Positions 42,183 through 52,163 are shown, counted from the first letter of the stretch. The stretch: 64,000 nt of DNA from Duganella sp. OV510 (GCF_900100205.1 NZ_FNEQ01000009.1:186001-250000); one strand, 5' to 3'. Notes: generated from the sequence alone by a model not told the origin. Made by a program: numbers and translations.

Positions 42183-45095
42183 TTAGAAACGTGCGGTCAC
42201 GTTCATGTAGATGAAGCGGCCCAGCGAGTCGTACACCTGTGGATAGGTGTTGCCGTTGGCGAAGCCAGCAGCAGCGGTCACGTTGGTCGACACCAGTGGA
42301 GGATCTTTGTCGAACAGGTTGTTGATACCTGCGCTCAAAGTGATCTTCTTGGTCAGTGGATACTGCAGGTTCAGGTCGAAGTAGCTACGCGAAGCCAGGT
42401 GATCTTCGATCTTGGCCGGTGCTGCGCCGCCCAGCAGTTCGTTGTCGCTCAGCAGTTCCGACTTGGTTTTGCCCATATAGCGCCAGGTCGCAGCGATATC
42501 CAGTTTCCAAGGGGTCGACCAGCTGGCGCGGAACTTGTGACGCCATTTCGGAGTCGGGGTGCCGCAGGTTGCGCCGAAGTAGCCGACGCAATCGTACTCG
42601 CCCAGGCCCGGAACGTTTTCAACGGTCGAGGTTTTCATCAGGGTGCCGTTCAGGTTCAGACCCAGGCTACCCCATTGGCCCATACGCTGGTTATACGCTG
42701 CACCCAGATCGAAACCGGTGGTGCCAACCGAACCGATGTTGGCGTTGGTGGCGGTGATGTAGCCGTTGGTGGTCAGCCACAGCGAACCTTGGTTGTCACG
42801 CTTGACCAGCGAGCAGAATATCGGGCTGCCGGTGGTCAGACACTGGTTCAGAGCGATCGATGGATCCACCGTCGAAATGGTGTCTTCAATCTTGATGTTG
42901 AAGTAATCCAGCGTCAGCGTCAGGTTTTTCACCGGATTCAGCACCAGGCCCAGGGTGTAGGTGGTGCCGCGCTCTGGTGCCAGGTTCGGGTTACCGCCGG
43001 TCAGGCTCTGGTACTGGTTAGCCGAGTTGTTCTCGATATGGCCGTACTGGGCAGCGGTAACACCGGTGCGTGCGCACTCTGCTGCGCTAGCGGTCAGAGT
43101 CGTGCTGCCGATGGCGCCCGAGCATGGGTCTTGTGCAGGACCGCCGTTGCCAACCGATTGCGGGTTGTACAGGTTGGCGATGGTCGGTGCACGCACTGCG
43201 CGCTGGTAGCTGCCGCGCAGGCTGAACTGATCCACCACGGCCCAGTCAACACCAGCACCGTAGGTATTGGTTTTGCGCTCGGTGCTGTAGTCCGAATGAC
43301 GGTAGGAACCACTCAGGTTCAGCGACTTGGCGAAGGCGACGTTTTCCAGCAGTGGCAGGCGGAACTCACCGAAGATTTCCTTGACCGAATAGCCGTTGGT
43401 CAGTGGAGGCGCTGCGCCGCTACCGCCCGACAGGTCGCCCGACAGCGAGGTTTCATCCGGATCGAAGACCAGCTTTTCCGAACGATGTTCGACACCGAAC
43501 GACACACCCAGACCACCGGTTGCCCAAGGCGTCTTGATGCCGTAGTTGCCCAGGTCGGTACCAATGTTACCGCCGTAGATGATCTGCTGCACATAGCCGC
43601 TGATCTGACCGGAGGTGCTCAGGTAAGCCAGTTGTTCCGGGGTAATGGCGCCGCCGTACAGGTTGTACGGTACGCAGTTAGGATCTTCACCGCTGATGAC
43701 GGAGGCGCAGACTGCTTTACCGCTGGCGTCAGGACGGACATCCATGGCCTTGGCGATACGTGCTGCGGAGAAGTAGTTCTTGCTCTTTTCCGAGTGGTTG
43801 ACGCGGGCGTACTGGCCGAATACGTCGTAGCTCCAGTTGTTGATCTCGCCTTTCACGCCCAGGACTTCGCGGAACGAGGTGTCGCTGATCGAGCTGATAC
43901 GTGGACCGCCTTCGACGTTACGCTTGCCGATGGTGGCTACCGTGGTCGAGGTTGGATCGCCCTTGGTCAGGCCCAGTGCGTTCAGCCAGGCATCGCTCAG
44001 CAGCGGGTTGTCGCCGCGCAGCGTGGTCTGTACACCGTAGAAGATACCGCCCGAAGCGATCTGCGCGTCGGTCGAGTAGTTGTGGAAGCCGAATTCGCTG
44101 TAGACGCGGGCTTTCTCGTTCAGGTCGTAGTGCGCCTGGGCGGTGAAGTTGTAGTTCTTCGAAGGACGCTGCAGGTAGTTCAACGGACCGAAGTTGTACG
44201 CGTCGGTAGTGGCGTTGTAAGCACGTACCGTGCCGTTGCCGCCGTTGGTGAACGCGCCTTTGGAGGTGGTCACGCGGCCGCTGGCCTGGGTGCCCGAACC
44301 CGAGCAGCTGTAGCCGGCGGAGCCGCCAGACAGTGCGCACGAGGTGAAGTCGCGCTGCGATTGCAGGGCGGCATCGGTGTCTTTGTAGCTGAAGTAGACA
44401 GTCGCGTTACCTTTGCCGTCGGCAAAGTTGCCGCCCATCAGAACGCTCACGTCTTTGGTTTTACCATCGAAGTTGGCATCGCCTGGCACTGGATAGTTGC
44501 GGGCCTTGACCACCGACGCCACATCGTTGTGCTGTGAGTGGTTGTAGCCGGCCAGATTGGCCTGGACTTCCACGCCTTCAAAGTTGTCGCGCAGGATGAA
44601 GTTGACCACACCCGCGACCGCGCCCGCACCGTAGACGGCGCCGGCGCCGCCGGTCAGCACTTCAACGCGCTTGATCAGGCCAGTTGGAATCTCGTTCAAG
44701 TCAGGCGCGGAGGTTTGCACGCTACCCGCTGGCAGACGCTTGCCGTTGACCAGCACCAGAGTGCGGTCGGCGCCCAGGTTACGCAGGTTGACGGTAGCGG
44801 TACCGGTTGCACCGTTCGACACGGCAGCGCCCTGGCCAGCGAAAGCCTGTGGCAGGTTGTTCAGCAGGTCTTCTGCAGTACGCACGCCATCGGCCTTGAT
44901 GTCCTTGGCACTCAGCACGGTCACCGGGCTGGAGCCTTCGGTCACCAGGGTCGGAATACGCGAGCCGGTAACTTCCACTTTTTGCATGGCTTCTGGCGCG
45001 GCTTCCTGTGCCATTGCCGCAGCATGCATACCGAGCACGACACCGCCGACGGACATCAGGCGGATCGAGCGAGACAAGACTGTTTCCTTGATCAT
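42183..45095 (-). CDS. TonB-dependent outer-membrane receptor (paralogue 6)
   Basis: A 970-residue receptor. ATG 45095 is used: it gives the standard signal peptide MIKETVLSRSIRLMSVGG, cleaved after AMAQ; the frame upstream is AT-rich and not coding. The plug differs from the others: QKVEVTGSRIPTL, VRTAEDLLNNLPQAF, LRNLGADRTLVLVNGKRLPAG and VEVLTGGAGAVYGAGAVAGVVNFIL. The barrel ends VTARF. This plug type, with GSRIP and an open GAVYGAGAVAG loop, is common among receptors of polymer-using Proteobacteria, but the substrate cannot be deduced. Codon use is less GC-extreme than in its paralogues. Its long AT-rich upstream gap contains two dyads. Confidence 0.92.
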   Translation of the reverse strand: MIKETVLSRSIRLMSVGGVVLGMHAAAMAQEAAPEAMQKVEVTGSRIPTLVTEGSSPVTVLSAKDIKADGVRTAEDLLNNLPQAFAGQGAAVSNGATGTATVNLRNLGADRTLVLVNGKRLPAGSVQTSAPDLNEIPTGLIKRVEVLTGGAGAVYGAGAVAGVVNFILRDNFEGVEVQANLAGYNHSQHNDVASVVKARNYPVPGDANFDGKTKDVSVLMGGNFADGKGNATVYFSYKDTDAALQSQRDFTSCALSGGSAGYSCSGSGTQASGRVTTSKGAFTNGGNGTVRAYNATTDAYNFGPLNYLQRPSKNYNFTAQAHYDLNEKARVYSEFGFHNYSTDAQIASGGIFYGVQTTLRGDNPLLSDAWLNALGLTKGDPTSTTVATIGKRNVEGGPRISSISDTSFREVLGVKGEINNWSYDVFGQYARVNHSEKSKNYFSAARIAKAMDVRPDASGKAVCASVISGEDPNCVPYNLYGGAITPEQLAYLSTSGQISGYVQQIIYGGNIGTDLGNYGIKTPWATGGLGVSFGVEHRSEKLVFDPDETSLSGDLSGGSGAAPPLTNGYSVKEIFGEFRLPLLENVAFAKSLNLSGSYRHSDYSTERKTNTYGAGVDWAVVDQFSLRGSYQRAVRAPTIANLYNPQSVGNGGPAQDPCSGAIGSTTLTASAAECARTGVTAAQYGHIENNSANQYQSLTGGNPNLAPERGTTYTLGLVLNPVKNLTLTLDYFNIKIEDTISTVDPSIALNQCLTTGSPIFCSLVKRDNQGSLWLTTNGYITATNANIGSVGTTGFDLGAAYNQRMGQWGSLGLNLNGTLMKTSTVENVPGLGEYDCVGYFGATCGTPTPKWRHKFRASWSTPWKLDIAATWRYMGKTKSELLSDNELLGGAAPAKIEDHLASRSYFDLNLQYPLTKKITLSAGINNLFDKDPPLVSTNVTAAAGFANGNTYPQVYDSLGRFIYMNVTARF

Positions 45096-46105
45096 TGTTT
45101 CAATTCCCATGGGAGTGTGATTATTAGACGGTTCATTTTTATTTTTAATAAAAACAAAACGACCCTTTTTATATAAACCAAGCCAAAACACGAATTAATC
45201 TGGATAAAAAAAATCCGAATTTTGCGGGCAATCCAATTCAATTTTATTCTCGGTCTTATCGGTGCCTGTTTCATGCTCAGTGAAATAAACACCAATCTTT
45301 CCGTTGTTCATGGAAACATAGCCTGCGAAGCGTTGTCAACGCATCTGCGTTGGGCCGGACGTCCGAGCGGACAGTGCTAAAAAAAATCGCACCGCTTTGG
45401 AGCGTCATGCAAAAAACAAGTAAGCTTATACGAATGTTATATTTTTAGCACTATTTCGTAATTGTCTTTTTTAAACAACAGGATCGGCAAAAACGCACCG
45501 TAAGCGGGCAAAAACTTATTTTATGAATATCAAAAGTTATCCTTGAATCATGATTACTATCGCAGAAAAACAACAGATCAGCACACTTATTGGCCTGCTG
45601 CATGAAAAGCAGATATTCCGGATACTGTCATCAAAATTTCTCGCCTGTGCACAAATAGCCACTGAAAATCAACGAAAACCAGCGGCTAACCAAAACAAAC
45701 CACATCGAAAGGCGCAGTTTGCCGCCGTGCTTTTCACCTCCGATGTTACAAATTACATGCTCGGATGCAATTAAATAACAGGGTTTTCGGGCCACGGTGC
45801 AGGCTTGAACCAATTTGGTGCAAGTCGCCCTTTTACAACAAACTGAGGATTTGCAAGCCTGCTGAATGCTTCAGTAGTGAAGATTTTGCATGGCTGCTCA
45901 GGCGGCCACCAGCAACAATTAATTATGTTGAAACAAACTCTGTTATTTAAAACTTCTATAAAGACTTTAAACCCGGATATCCCCACAAGGTTTCAAGTTG
46001 CAACATTGCAAGACAAATTCACCTCGGCGCAGGCCCGGTCAAGACGGTAAAATATCGGCCTGACCAAGCCATGACGCCTAAACAGCGTCCTACCAGGAAC
46101 CCATC
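45096..46105. other. AT-rich 1-kb intergenic region
   Basis: This gap is visibly poorer in GC than its surroundings. Upstream of the TBDR it has the dyads GCGTTG-T-CAACGC (45330-45342) and CGGACGTCCG (45356-45365). GGCAAAAAC occurs twice, 21 bases apart (45486-45494, 45507-45515). A 9-base inverted repeat GCAGGCTTG/CAAGCCTGC spans 45799-45862. Two frames exist, a 13-codon one at 45407 with a GGAG site and a 74-codon one at 45550-45774 without a good ribosome site; neither is convincing. It may hold a small RNA or be remnant DNA. Confidence 0.5.
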
Positions 46106-47767
46106 ATGTTGCGACTCAACGAAGTAAAGCTGCCTCTCGACCATGCCGAGGAGGCGCTGTCTGCCGCCATTCTGGCGCGCCTGTCCATCCCCGCCGCCGA
46201 CCTGCTCGGCTTCACTGTTTACAAGCGCAGCTACGACGCGCGCAAGAAATCCGCCATCGTGCTGATCTACGCGCTGGACATCGAAGTGGCCAATGAAGCA
46301 GCCGTGCTGCAACGCCTGCAGCATGATGTGCACCTGATGCCGTCGCCGGACATGGCATACAACTATGTCGCCGACGGCCAGGCGCTGGCCGCGCACCCGG
46401 ATTTCCAACGCCCGGTGGTGATCGGCATCGGCCCGTGCGGGCTGCTGGCGGCGCTGATCCTGGCGCAGATGGGCCTGCGCCCGATCATCGTCGAGCGCGG
46501 CAAGGTAGTGCGCGAACGCACCGTCGACACCTTCGGCTTCTGGCGCCAGCGCAAGCTGAATCCGGAATCGAATGTGCAGTTCGGCGAAGGCGGCGCCGGC
46601 ACCTTCTCCGACGGCAAGCTGTACAGCCAGATCAAGGACCCGAAACATTACGGCCGCAAGGTGCTGACCGAGTTCGTCAAGGCTGGCGCGCCGGAGGAAA
46701 TCATCTACGTCAGCAAGCCGCACATCGGCACTTTCCGCCTGGTCAAGATGGTGGAATCGATGCGCGAAACCATTGAAGCGCTGGGCGGCGAGTACCGCTT
46801 CGAGAGCAAGGTCACCGACATCGATGTCGAGGAAACCGCCGACGGCCGCCAGATCCGCGGCATCACGCTGGAGAGCGGCGAGAAGATCGCCACCCAGCAC
46901 GTGGTGCTGGCGATCGGCCACAGCGCGCGCGATACCTTTGAAATGCTGTATGAACGCGGCGTGTATATTGAAGCCAAGCCGTTCTCGATCGGTTTCCGCG
47001 TCGAGCACCCGCAATCGCTGATCGACGCCTGCCGCTTCGGCCCCAACGCCGGCCACCCGATCCTCGGCGCGGCCGACTACAAGCTGGTGCACCACGCCGC
47101 CAATGGCCGCGCGGTGTACAGCTTCTGCATGTGTCCGGGCGGCACGGTGGTGGCGGCGGCGTCCGAGCCGGGCCGCGTGGTCACCAATGGCATGAGCCAG
47201 TACTCGCGCAACGAGCGCAACGCCAACAGCGCGATCGTGGTCAGCATTTCGCCGGAAGTCGACTATCCGGGCCACCCGCTGGCTGGCATCGCCTTCCAGC
47301 GCGACCTCGAAGAGAAGGCATTCAAGCTGGGCGGCGGCACGTATAACGCGCCGGGCCAGCTGATGGGCGACTTTGTGGCCGGCAAGGCATCGACCGAGTT
47401 TGGCGCGGTGGTGCCGTCGTACAAGCCTGGCATCACGCTGACCGACCTGGCGCAGATCCTGCCGGAATTTGCCGTCAGCGCGCTGCGCGAAGCCTTCCCG
47501 GCGTTCGACAAGCAGCTCAAGGGCTACTTCAAGCACGACGCCGTGCTGACCGGGCTGGAGACGCGCACCTCGTCGCCGATCCGCATCAAGCGCCGCGACG
47601 ACACGCTGCAAAGCCTGAACACGCGCGGCCTGTTCCCGGCCGGCGAAGGCGCGGGCTACGCCGGCGGCATCCTGTCGGCCGGCGTCGACGGCATCAAGGT
47701 CGCCGAAGCCGTCGCCCTGTCGATGGCCGCGCGGAATTCCGGTGTCAGGTCTGACATTGGTACATGA
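46106..47767 (+). CDS. FAD-dependent dehydrogenase of the COG2509 family
   Basis: A 553-residue flavoprotein of unknown reaction. The first 95 residues are a family-specific ferredoxin-like domain (MLRLNEVKLPLDHAEEALS, LLGFTVYKRSYDARKK), followed by an FAD-binding Rossmann motif VVIGIGPCGLLAALILAQMG near residue 110, FGEGGAGTFSDGKLYSQI, and a second FAD segment GLFPAGEGAGYAGGILSAGVDG near the end. The last nine residues (SGVRSDIGT) and the stop codon are encoded by the palindromic element at 47739-47798, so the natural C-terminus was probably replaced by the element. It stands alone and converges on the histidine kinase gene. Confidence 0.88.
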   Translation: MLRLNEVKLPLDHAEEALSAAILARLSIPAADLLGFTVYKRSYDARKKSAIVLIYALDIEVANEAAVLQRLQHDVHLMPSPDMAYNYVADGQALAAHPDFQRPVVIGIGPCGLLAALILAQMGLRPIIVERGKVVRERTVDTFGFWRQRKLNPESNVQFGEGGAGTFSDGKLYSQIKDPKHYGRKVLTEFVKAGAPEEIIYVSKPHIGTFRLVKMVESMRETIEALGGEYRFESKVTDIDVEETADGRQIRGITLESGEKIATQHVVLAIGHSARDTFEMLYERGVYIEAKPFSIGFRVEHPQSLIDACRFGPNAGHPILGAADYKLVHHAANGRAVYSFCMCPGGTVVAAASEPGRVVTNGMSQYSRNERNANSAIVVSISPEVDYPGHPLAGIAFQRDLEEKAFKLGGGTYNAPGQLMGDFVAGKASTEFGAVVPSYKPGITLTDLAQILPEFAVSALREAFPAFDKQLKGYFKHDAVLTGLETRTSSPIRIKRRDDTLQSLNTRGLFPAGEGAGYAGGILSAGVDGIKVAEAVALSMAARNSGVRSDIGT

Positions 47768-47798
47768 GCTCGTGTGCGATTGTCAGACCTGACACCGG
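47739..47798. repeat. REP-like palindromic element between convergent genes
   Basis: CCGGTGTCAGGTCTGACA (47739-47756) is repeated in perfect inversion at 47781-47798 with a 24-base loop. The left arm encodes the end of the COG2509 protein; the right end continues as CCGGTTTTAG, which supplies the histidine kinase stop codon. The outer end matches that of the element at 60377-60465 (CCGGnGTCAG...CCGGTTTTAG). Such elements are often moved by RAYT-type transposases; none is present here. It may also end transcription from both sides. Confidence 0.75.
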
Positions 47799-47800
47799 TT

Positions 47801-49159
47801 TTAGTCGCGGACGGGGAGGCGCAGCTTGAGGCGGCAGCCGGCGCTGCCGGGCTCGCTGGCGGCCACCGCCACCTGGCCGCCCATCTGGTGCACAATGGTG
47901 TAGACGATGTGCATGCCCAGCCCGGAACCGCCCTGCCCGCGCTTGGTGGTGAAGAAGGGTTCGAATAGGCGCTCGCGCACTTCGCCGGTCAGGCCGACGC
48001 CATCGTCGGCAAACTCCAGCAGCAGCCAGCGCATGCCGCCTTCCAGCGCCAGGCGCGCCGCCAGCGTCACCTTGCCGGGACCGCCATCCGGATAACCGTG
48101 CTTGGCGGCATTCATCAACAGGTTCGACAACACCTGCGACCAGCGCCCGGCGTCCAGCCGCGTGCGCAGCTCGGGCGCGATGTCGACCTGCACCGCCAGC
48201 CCCACCTTGCGCAACTCCGGCCCATGCGCCGACACCACGCTCAGCGCATGCTCGCGCAGCGCCACCTCCGTTTCGTGCACGCTGCCCTGGTCCACCGCCA
48301 GCTGCTTGAAGTTGCCGATCAGGTCGGCCGCGCGCGCCAGATTGCGCTCGATCAGTTGCGCGCCCTCGGACAGGCGCTGCGCCATCGCCAGCAACTCCGA
48401 GCGGCTGACGCGCTCGGCGCTGACGCATTTGACCAGGTCCTCCGCATAGCTGGCCATGGTGGACGCCGCCGTCACCGCCACACCGATCGGCGTATTGACC
48501 TCGTGCGCGACGCCCGCCACCAGCGCGCCCAGCGCCACCATCTTTTCCTGTTCCACCAGCGTGGCCTGCGCCGCCAGCAAGGCATCGGTGCGGCGTTGCA
48601 CCTTGGCCTCCAGCTGCTGTTCGCGATCCTGGTGCTGCAGCTCGGCAGCGCCGCGCGCGGCAAAGATCGACAGCAGCGACAGCGCCAGCAGACGCTTGTC
48701 CTCGGAGATAGGCTTGGTGTCGATCGCCGACAGGATGCCCAGCGTCTGCCCTTCGGTGTCGATCATCGGCATGCCGATATAACTCTCGGCGCGCATCTCG
48801 ACCAGCAGCGTGTCGTCCGGATAGTCGGCCTGGATGCCGCTGGCATGGAAGCACATACATTGCTCGGTGACGTCCTGGCACGGCGTGTGGCGCAGACTGT
48901 ATTCCATATTGGGCGCGTAGTCGGTGCCGCCCCACACCGCCAGCGTGCGGATGCCCTCGCCGTCCGCCATCGCAATCACCCGGCCGGCGATGACGTAGGC
49001 GACGTCCAGCGCCTGCGCCAGGTCGCGTACCAGTATCCGCAGAAAGTCGTCGCCGCGCGCCCGCGCCGTCGACGCGGTGATCGACCTCAGGGCCGCTTCG
49101 GCCAAGGTCCGTCCATCTGCCGCGTCGAACAGCGGCGCCTCCCCATGTTGCTCGCTCAT
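47801..49159 (-). CDS. Soluble GAF-domain sensor histidine kinase
   Basis: A 452-residue cytoplasmic kinase without membrane segments. Residues about 20-175 form a GAF-type sensor (YVIAGRVIAMADGEG, SYIGMPMIDTEGQTLGILSAID), a coiled-coil linker follows, then the dimerisation and phosphoacceptor region ALVAGVAHEVNTPIGVAVTAAS with the His, and an ATPase domain with the N box NLLMNAAKHG, G1 FADDGVGL and G2 GQGGSGLGMHIV. ATG 49159 has a GGAG ribosome site; an ATG 33 bases upstream has none. No response regulator is adjacent, so the partner is unknown. Its TAA stop lies at the edge of the palindromic element. Confidence 0.9.
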   Translation of the reverse strand: MSEQHGEAPLFDAADGRTLAEAALRSITASTARARGDDFLRILVRDLAQALDVAYVIAGRVIAMADGEGIRTLAVWGGTDYAPNMEYSLRHTPCQDVTEQCMCFHASGIQADYPDDTLLVEMRAESYIGMPMIDTEGQTLGILSAIDTKPISEDKRLLALSLLSIFAARGAAELQHQDREQQLEAKVQRRTDALLAAQATLVEQEKMVALGALVAGVAHEVNTPIGVAVTAASTMASYAEDLVKCVSAERVSRSELLAMAQRLSEGAQLIERNLARAADLIGNFKQLAVDQGSVHETEVALREHALSVVSAHGPELRKVGLAVQVDIAPELRTRLDAGRWSQVLSNLLMNAAKHGYPDGGPGKVTLAARLALEGGMRWLLLEFADDGVGLTGEVRERLFEPFFTTKRGQGGSGLGMHIVYTIVHQMGGQVAVAASEPGSAGCRLKLRLPVRD

Positions 49160-49367
49160 TGCCTGGCTCCAGGTCGCTAAGTCTGCAGCCATTGTAACGT
49201 TTTTTATCTGGCTTAACTTAGATGAATATTCGGTCAGTAGCTAACACAGCTTAGCCATAATCCGGTTGAAACTTTGTATAAATGTGTAAAAAACTCGTAA
49301 ATTTTGCTAAAAACCGCATTTAGTGTTGTTTATTTCAAAGTTGTTACAGAACCCTAATTGACCTGCC

Positions 49368-49422
49368 AAGGCGGCGAATGGTCTGATGGCCGCCACGGAA
49401 TAATCCCGTAACGAGATTATTC
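49368..49422 (+). promoter_or_regulatory. Two-hairpin leader upstream of TBDR paralogue 7
   Basis: GGCGGC/GCCGCC (49370-49394) encloses a loop holding GAATGGTCTGATG, part of the 14-base word shared with the leader at 20936. It is followed by GAATAATC/GATTATTC (49398-49422), a perfect 8-base stem. A similar pair of hairpins precedes the receptor at 10210. An AAGGAG site (49463-49468) follows. The remaining 49160-49475 gap holds no gene. Confidence 0.45.
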
Positions 49423-49475
49423 GTAGTGGTACTTCGAATAACAAAGTCATACGTAACACCCCAAGGAGTTGATCA

Positions 49476-52151
49476 ATGATGATGGAAACTGTTTTGTCGC
49501 GTTCGCTGCGCGTGATGTTCGCCAGCGGCGCCGCGCTGATGCTGGCACAACCGGCACTGGCCCAGGATACCGCGCCTATGCAGCGCGTTGAAATTACCGG
49601 TTCGGCAATCAAGCGTATCGACGCTGAAACCGCCGTGCCAGTCACCGTGGTGAAAATGGCCGACCTGAAAAAGGAAGGTATCACCACTGTTGAGCAAGTG
49701 ATGGCCAACCTGAGCGTATCGCAAGCCTCGACCGGCACCAGCCAGTCGGTCGGACTGAGCACCGGCGGCGCTTCGTTCGCCGACCTGCGCGGTATCGGCG
49801 CCAACAAGACTCTGGTGCTGCTGAACGGCCGCCGCCTGGCCAACAACGCCATCGACGGTTCGGCTCCCGACCTGAACATGATCCCATTCGCCGCGCTGGA
49901 GCGCGTTGAAGTGCTGCGTGACGGCGCCTCGGCGCTGTACGGTTCCGACGCGGTCGGCGGCGTGATCAACTTCATCACCAAGAAAGACTACCAGGGCGGC
50001 TCCGTGACCGTGGGCGCCGACAGCGCCGAGAAACAAGGCGGCGAGTCGAGCAACTTCAACGCCAGCTATGGCTGGGGCGACCTGGACAAGCAAGGCTTCA
50101 ACATTTTTGCCGTGGTGGATCGCCAGCAGCAAAACCGCCTGGGCGGCACCCAGCGTGACTTCAACACCCGCTATCCAGGCGGCCTGTCGCCGACCACCTA
50201 CCCGGCCAACTGGGCGCAAGGTTCTCTGGCAGGCAACCCGAACGGTCCTGGCTGCACCGCAGCCTACCTGGTGCCTGGCAAGGATGGTCAATGCCAGATG
50301 ACCACCTCGTCCTTCGTCGATTACCTGCCGAAGAGCGAACGCACCACCGGCCTGATCAAGGGTACCTTCAAGCTGAGCGAAAACCACGAACTGGGCATCG
50401 AACTGCTGTCGACCAAGAGCAAGGTTGAAACCCAGATCGCACCAGTGCCACACGGCGGCCTGTACATCAACCGCCTGCGCCCGGACGGCACCGCCAACCC
50501 GTACTTCCCGACCGCCGCCGGCCTGGACCCGACCTACATGGACGAGGTTGCCGCAGCCGTGCCTGGCGTGCAGCCTGGCTTCGTGACCGCCAAGTGGCGT
50601 AACCTGGTGGCCGGCCCGCGCGCCGATGAAAACATCAACAAGCAGAACCGTGCCGTGGTATCGCTGAAAGGCGTGGTATGGGGCTGGGATTACGATGCAG
50701 CCGTCAGCTACAACGAAAACAAGGTCACCCAGAACCTGTCCGGCTACGATGATGACAACATCATCTCGCAAGGCATTCTGAACGGCGTGATCAATGCATT
50801 CGGCGAGCAGAGCGCCGCCGGCGCCGCGCTGCTGCAAGGCGCCACGCTGGCCGGTAACCAGCGCAACTCGAAAGGCACCAACAAGGGCGCCGACCTGAAA
50901 CTGAGCCGTGAAATCGGCGACTGGCTGAACACCGGCCACCAATCGGCAATTGCGGTTGGCGCCCAGTACGAGCACCAGAAGTTCCTTGATGCCGCCAACA
51001 GCGAGTTCGCCGCCAAGGTAGCCTCGTCGACCGGCCTCGACCCGAACACCCTGAACGAAGGCTCGCGCAGCGTGTCGGCGTTCTACTCGGAACTGAACGT
51101 GCCGCTGCTGAAGAACCTGGACGTCACCGCCGCCGTGCGTTATGACCGTTACAACGACTTCGGCCACACCACCAATCCGAAGTTCGGCTTCACCTTCCGT
51201 CCGGTGAACTCGCTGCTGTTCCGCGGTTCGTACTCGAAAGGCTTCCGCGCACCGTCGCTGTATGAGATCAACTCGGCCACCTCGTACACCAACTCGTCGC
51301 AAGGCAACGATCCGATCAACTGCCCAGGCGGCACCCCGGCGCCAGGCAAGCCATCGTCGTCGAACTGCGACCAGCAGTTCCAGGTGATGAACGGCGGTAA
51401 CAAAAACCTGAGCCCTGAGAAGTCGAAAAACGGCACCATCGGTGTGATGTGGGAACCGGTCAACAACCTGTCGCTGAGCGCCGACTGGTGGACCATCCGC
51501 CTGACCAACCAGATCGGCATCCTGACCGATACCGACGTGCTGGCTGATCCGGTCACCTTCGCCGATTACTACCACCGCAACGTCGGCGGTAACCTGTCGA
51601 CCGACGGTACCCAGTGCCCGAACCCGATCACCTGCGGCTACCTGGACCTGCGTACGCAGAATCTGGGCGACATGAACACCAACGGTGTCGACCTGTCGGC
51701 CAGCTACCGCATGCGCACCAAGGACTACGGCAACTTCACGATGAACTACTCGAGCACCTGGGTGCACAAGTATGAGTATCAGAACTTCATCGGCGACGAG
51801 ATGCACCAGCGCGTAGGCGTGTACTCGGGCGACCTGCCAGTGTTCCGTTGGCAGCACACGCTGAACCTGGGCTGGTCCAAGGGCGATGTGGCTGCCGGCA
51901 TGACCGGTCACTACAAGTCGGGCTATGTGGACCAGGACCCGGACAACCATGTGCCGTCGTACACCACCTGGGATGGCTATGGTTCGTGGAAAGCACTGCC
52001 AGGCCTGACCCTGACCGCCGGCGTGCGCAACCTGTTCGATCGCAAACCGCCACTGTCGTACCAGACCACCACTTTCCAGGCTGGCTACGATCCGCGCTTC
52101 ACCGATCCACTGGGCCGTACCATGTACGTGCGCGCAACCTACGACTTCTAA
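49476..52151 (+). CDS. TonB-dependent outer-membrane receptor (paralogue 7)
   Basis: An 891-residue receptor starting MMMETVLSRSLRVMFASGAA, signal peptide cleaved after ALAQ. An AAGGAG site precedes the ATG-ATG-ATG start, so any of the three Met codons could serve. Plug: QRVEITGSAIKR, KEGITTVEQVMANLSVSQAS, LRGIGANKTLVLLNGRRLAN, VEVLRDGASALYGSDAVGGVINFITKK. The barrel ends VRATYDF. It groups with the receptors at 13557 and 21004. Upstream lies a soluble histidine kinase in the opposite direction; a regulatory link is possible but not shown. Substrate unknown. Confidence 0.93.
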   Translation: MMMETVLSRSLRVMFASGAALMLAQPALAQDTAPMQRVEITGSAIKRIDAETAVPVTVVKMADLKKEGITTVEQVMANLSVSQASTGTSQSVGLSTGGASFADLRGIGANKTLVLLNGRRLANNAIDGSAPDLNMIPFAALERVEVLRDGASALYGSDAVGGVINFITKKDYQGGSVTVGADSAEKQGGESSNFNASYGWGDLDKQGFNIFAVVDRQQQNRLGGTQRDFNTRYPGGLSPTTYPANWAQGSLAGNPNGPGCTAAYLVPGKDGQCQMTTSSFVDYLPKSERTTGLIKGTFKLSENHELGIELLSTKSKVETQIAPVPHGGLYINRLRPDGTANPYFPTAAGLDPTYMDEVAAAVPGVQPGFVTAKWRNLVAGPRADENINKQNRAVVSLKGVVWGWDYDAAVSYNENKVTQNLSGYDDDNIISQGILNGVINAFGEQSAAGAALLQGATLAGNQRNSKGTNKGADLKLSREIGDWLNTGHQSAIAVGAQYEHQKFLDAANSEFAAKVASSTGLDPNTLNEGSRSVSAFYSELNVPLLKNLDVTAAVRYDRYNDFGHTTNPKFGFTFRPVNSLLFRGSYSKGFRAPSLYEINSATSYTNSSQGNDPINCPGGTPAPGKPSSSNCDQQFQVMNGGNKNLSPEKSKNGTIGVMWEPVNNLSLSADWWTIRLTNQIGILTDTDVLADPVTFADYYHRNVGGNLSTDGTQCPNPITCGYLDLRTQNLGDMNTNGVDLSASYRMRTKDYGNFTMNYSSTWVHKYEYQNFIGDEMHQRVGVYSGDLPVFRWQHTLNLGWSKGDVAAGMTGHYKSGYVDQDPDNHVPSYTTWDGYGSWKALPGLTLTAGVRNLFDRKPPLSYQTTTFQAGYDPRFTDPLGRTMYVRATYDF

Positions 52152-52163
52152 GAAGTTGATTTG

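Noticed and set aside
45550..45774. 74-codon frame in the AT-rich gap
   Set aside because: No usable ribosome site, no recognisable domain, and low-GC sequence opens frames by lacking codon bias less often than chance can exclude; kept only as a note on the region.
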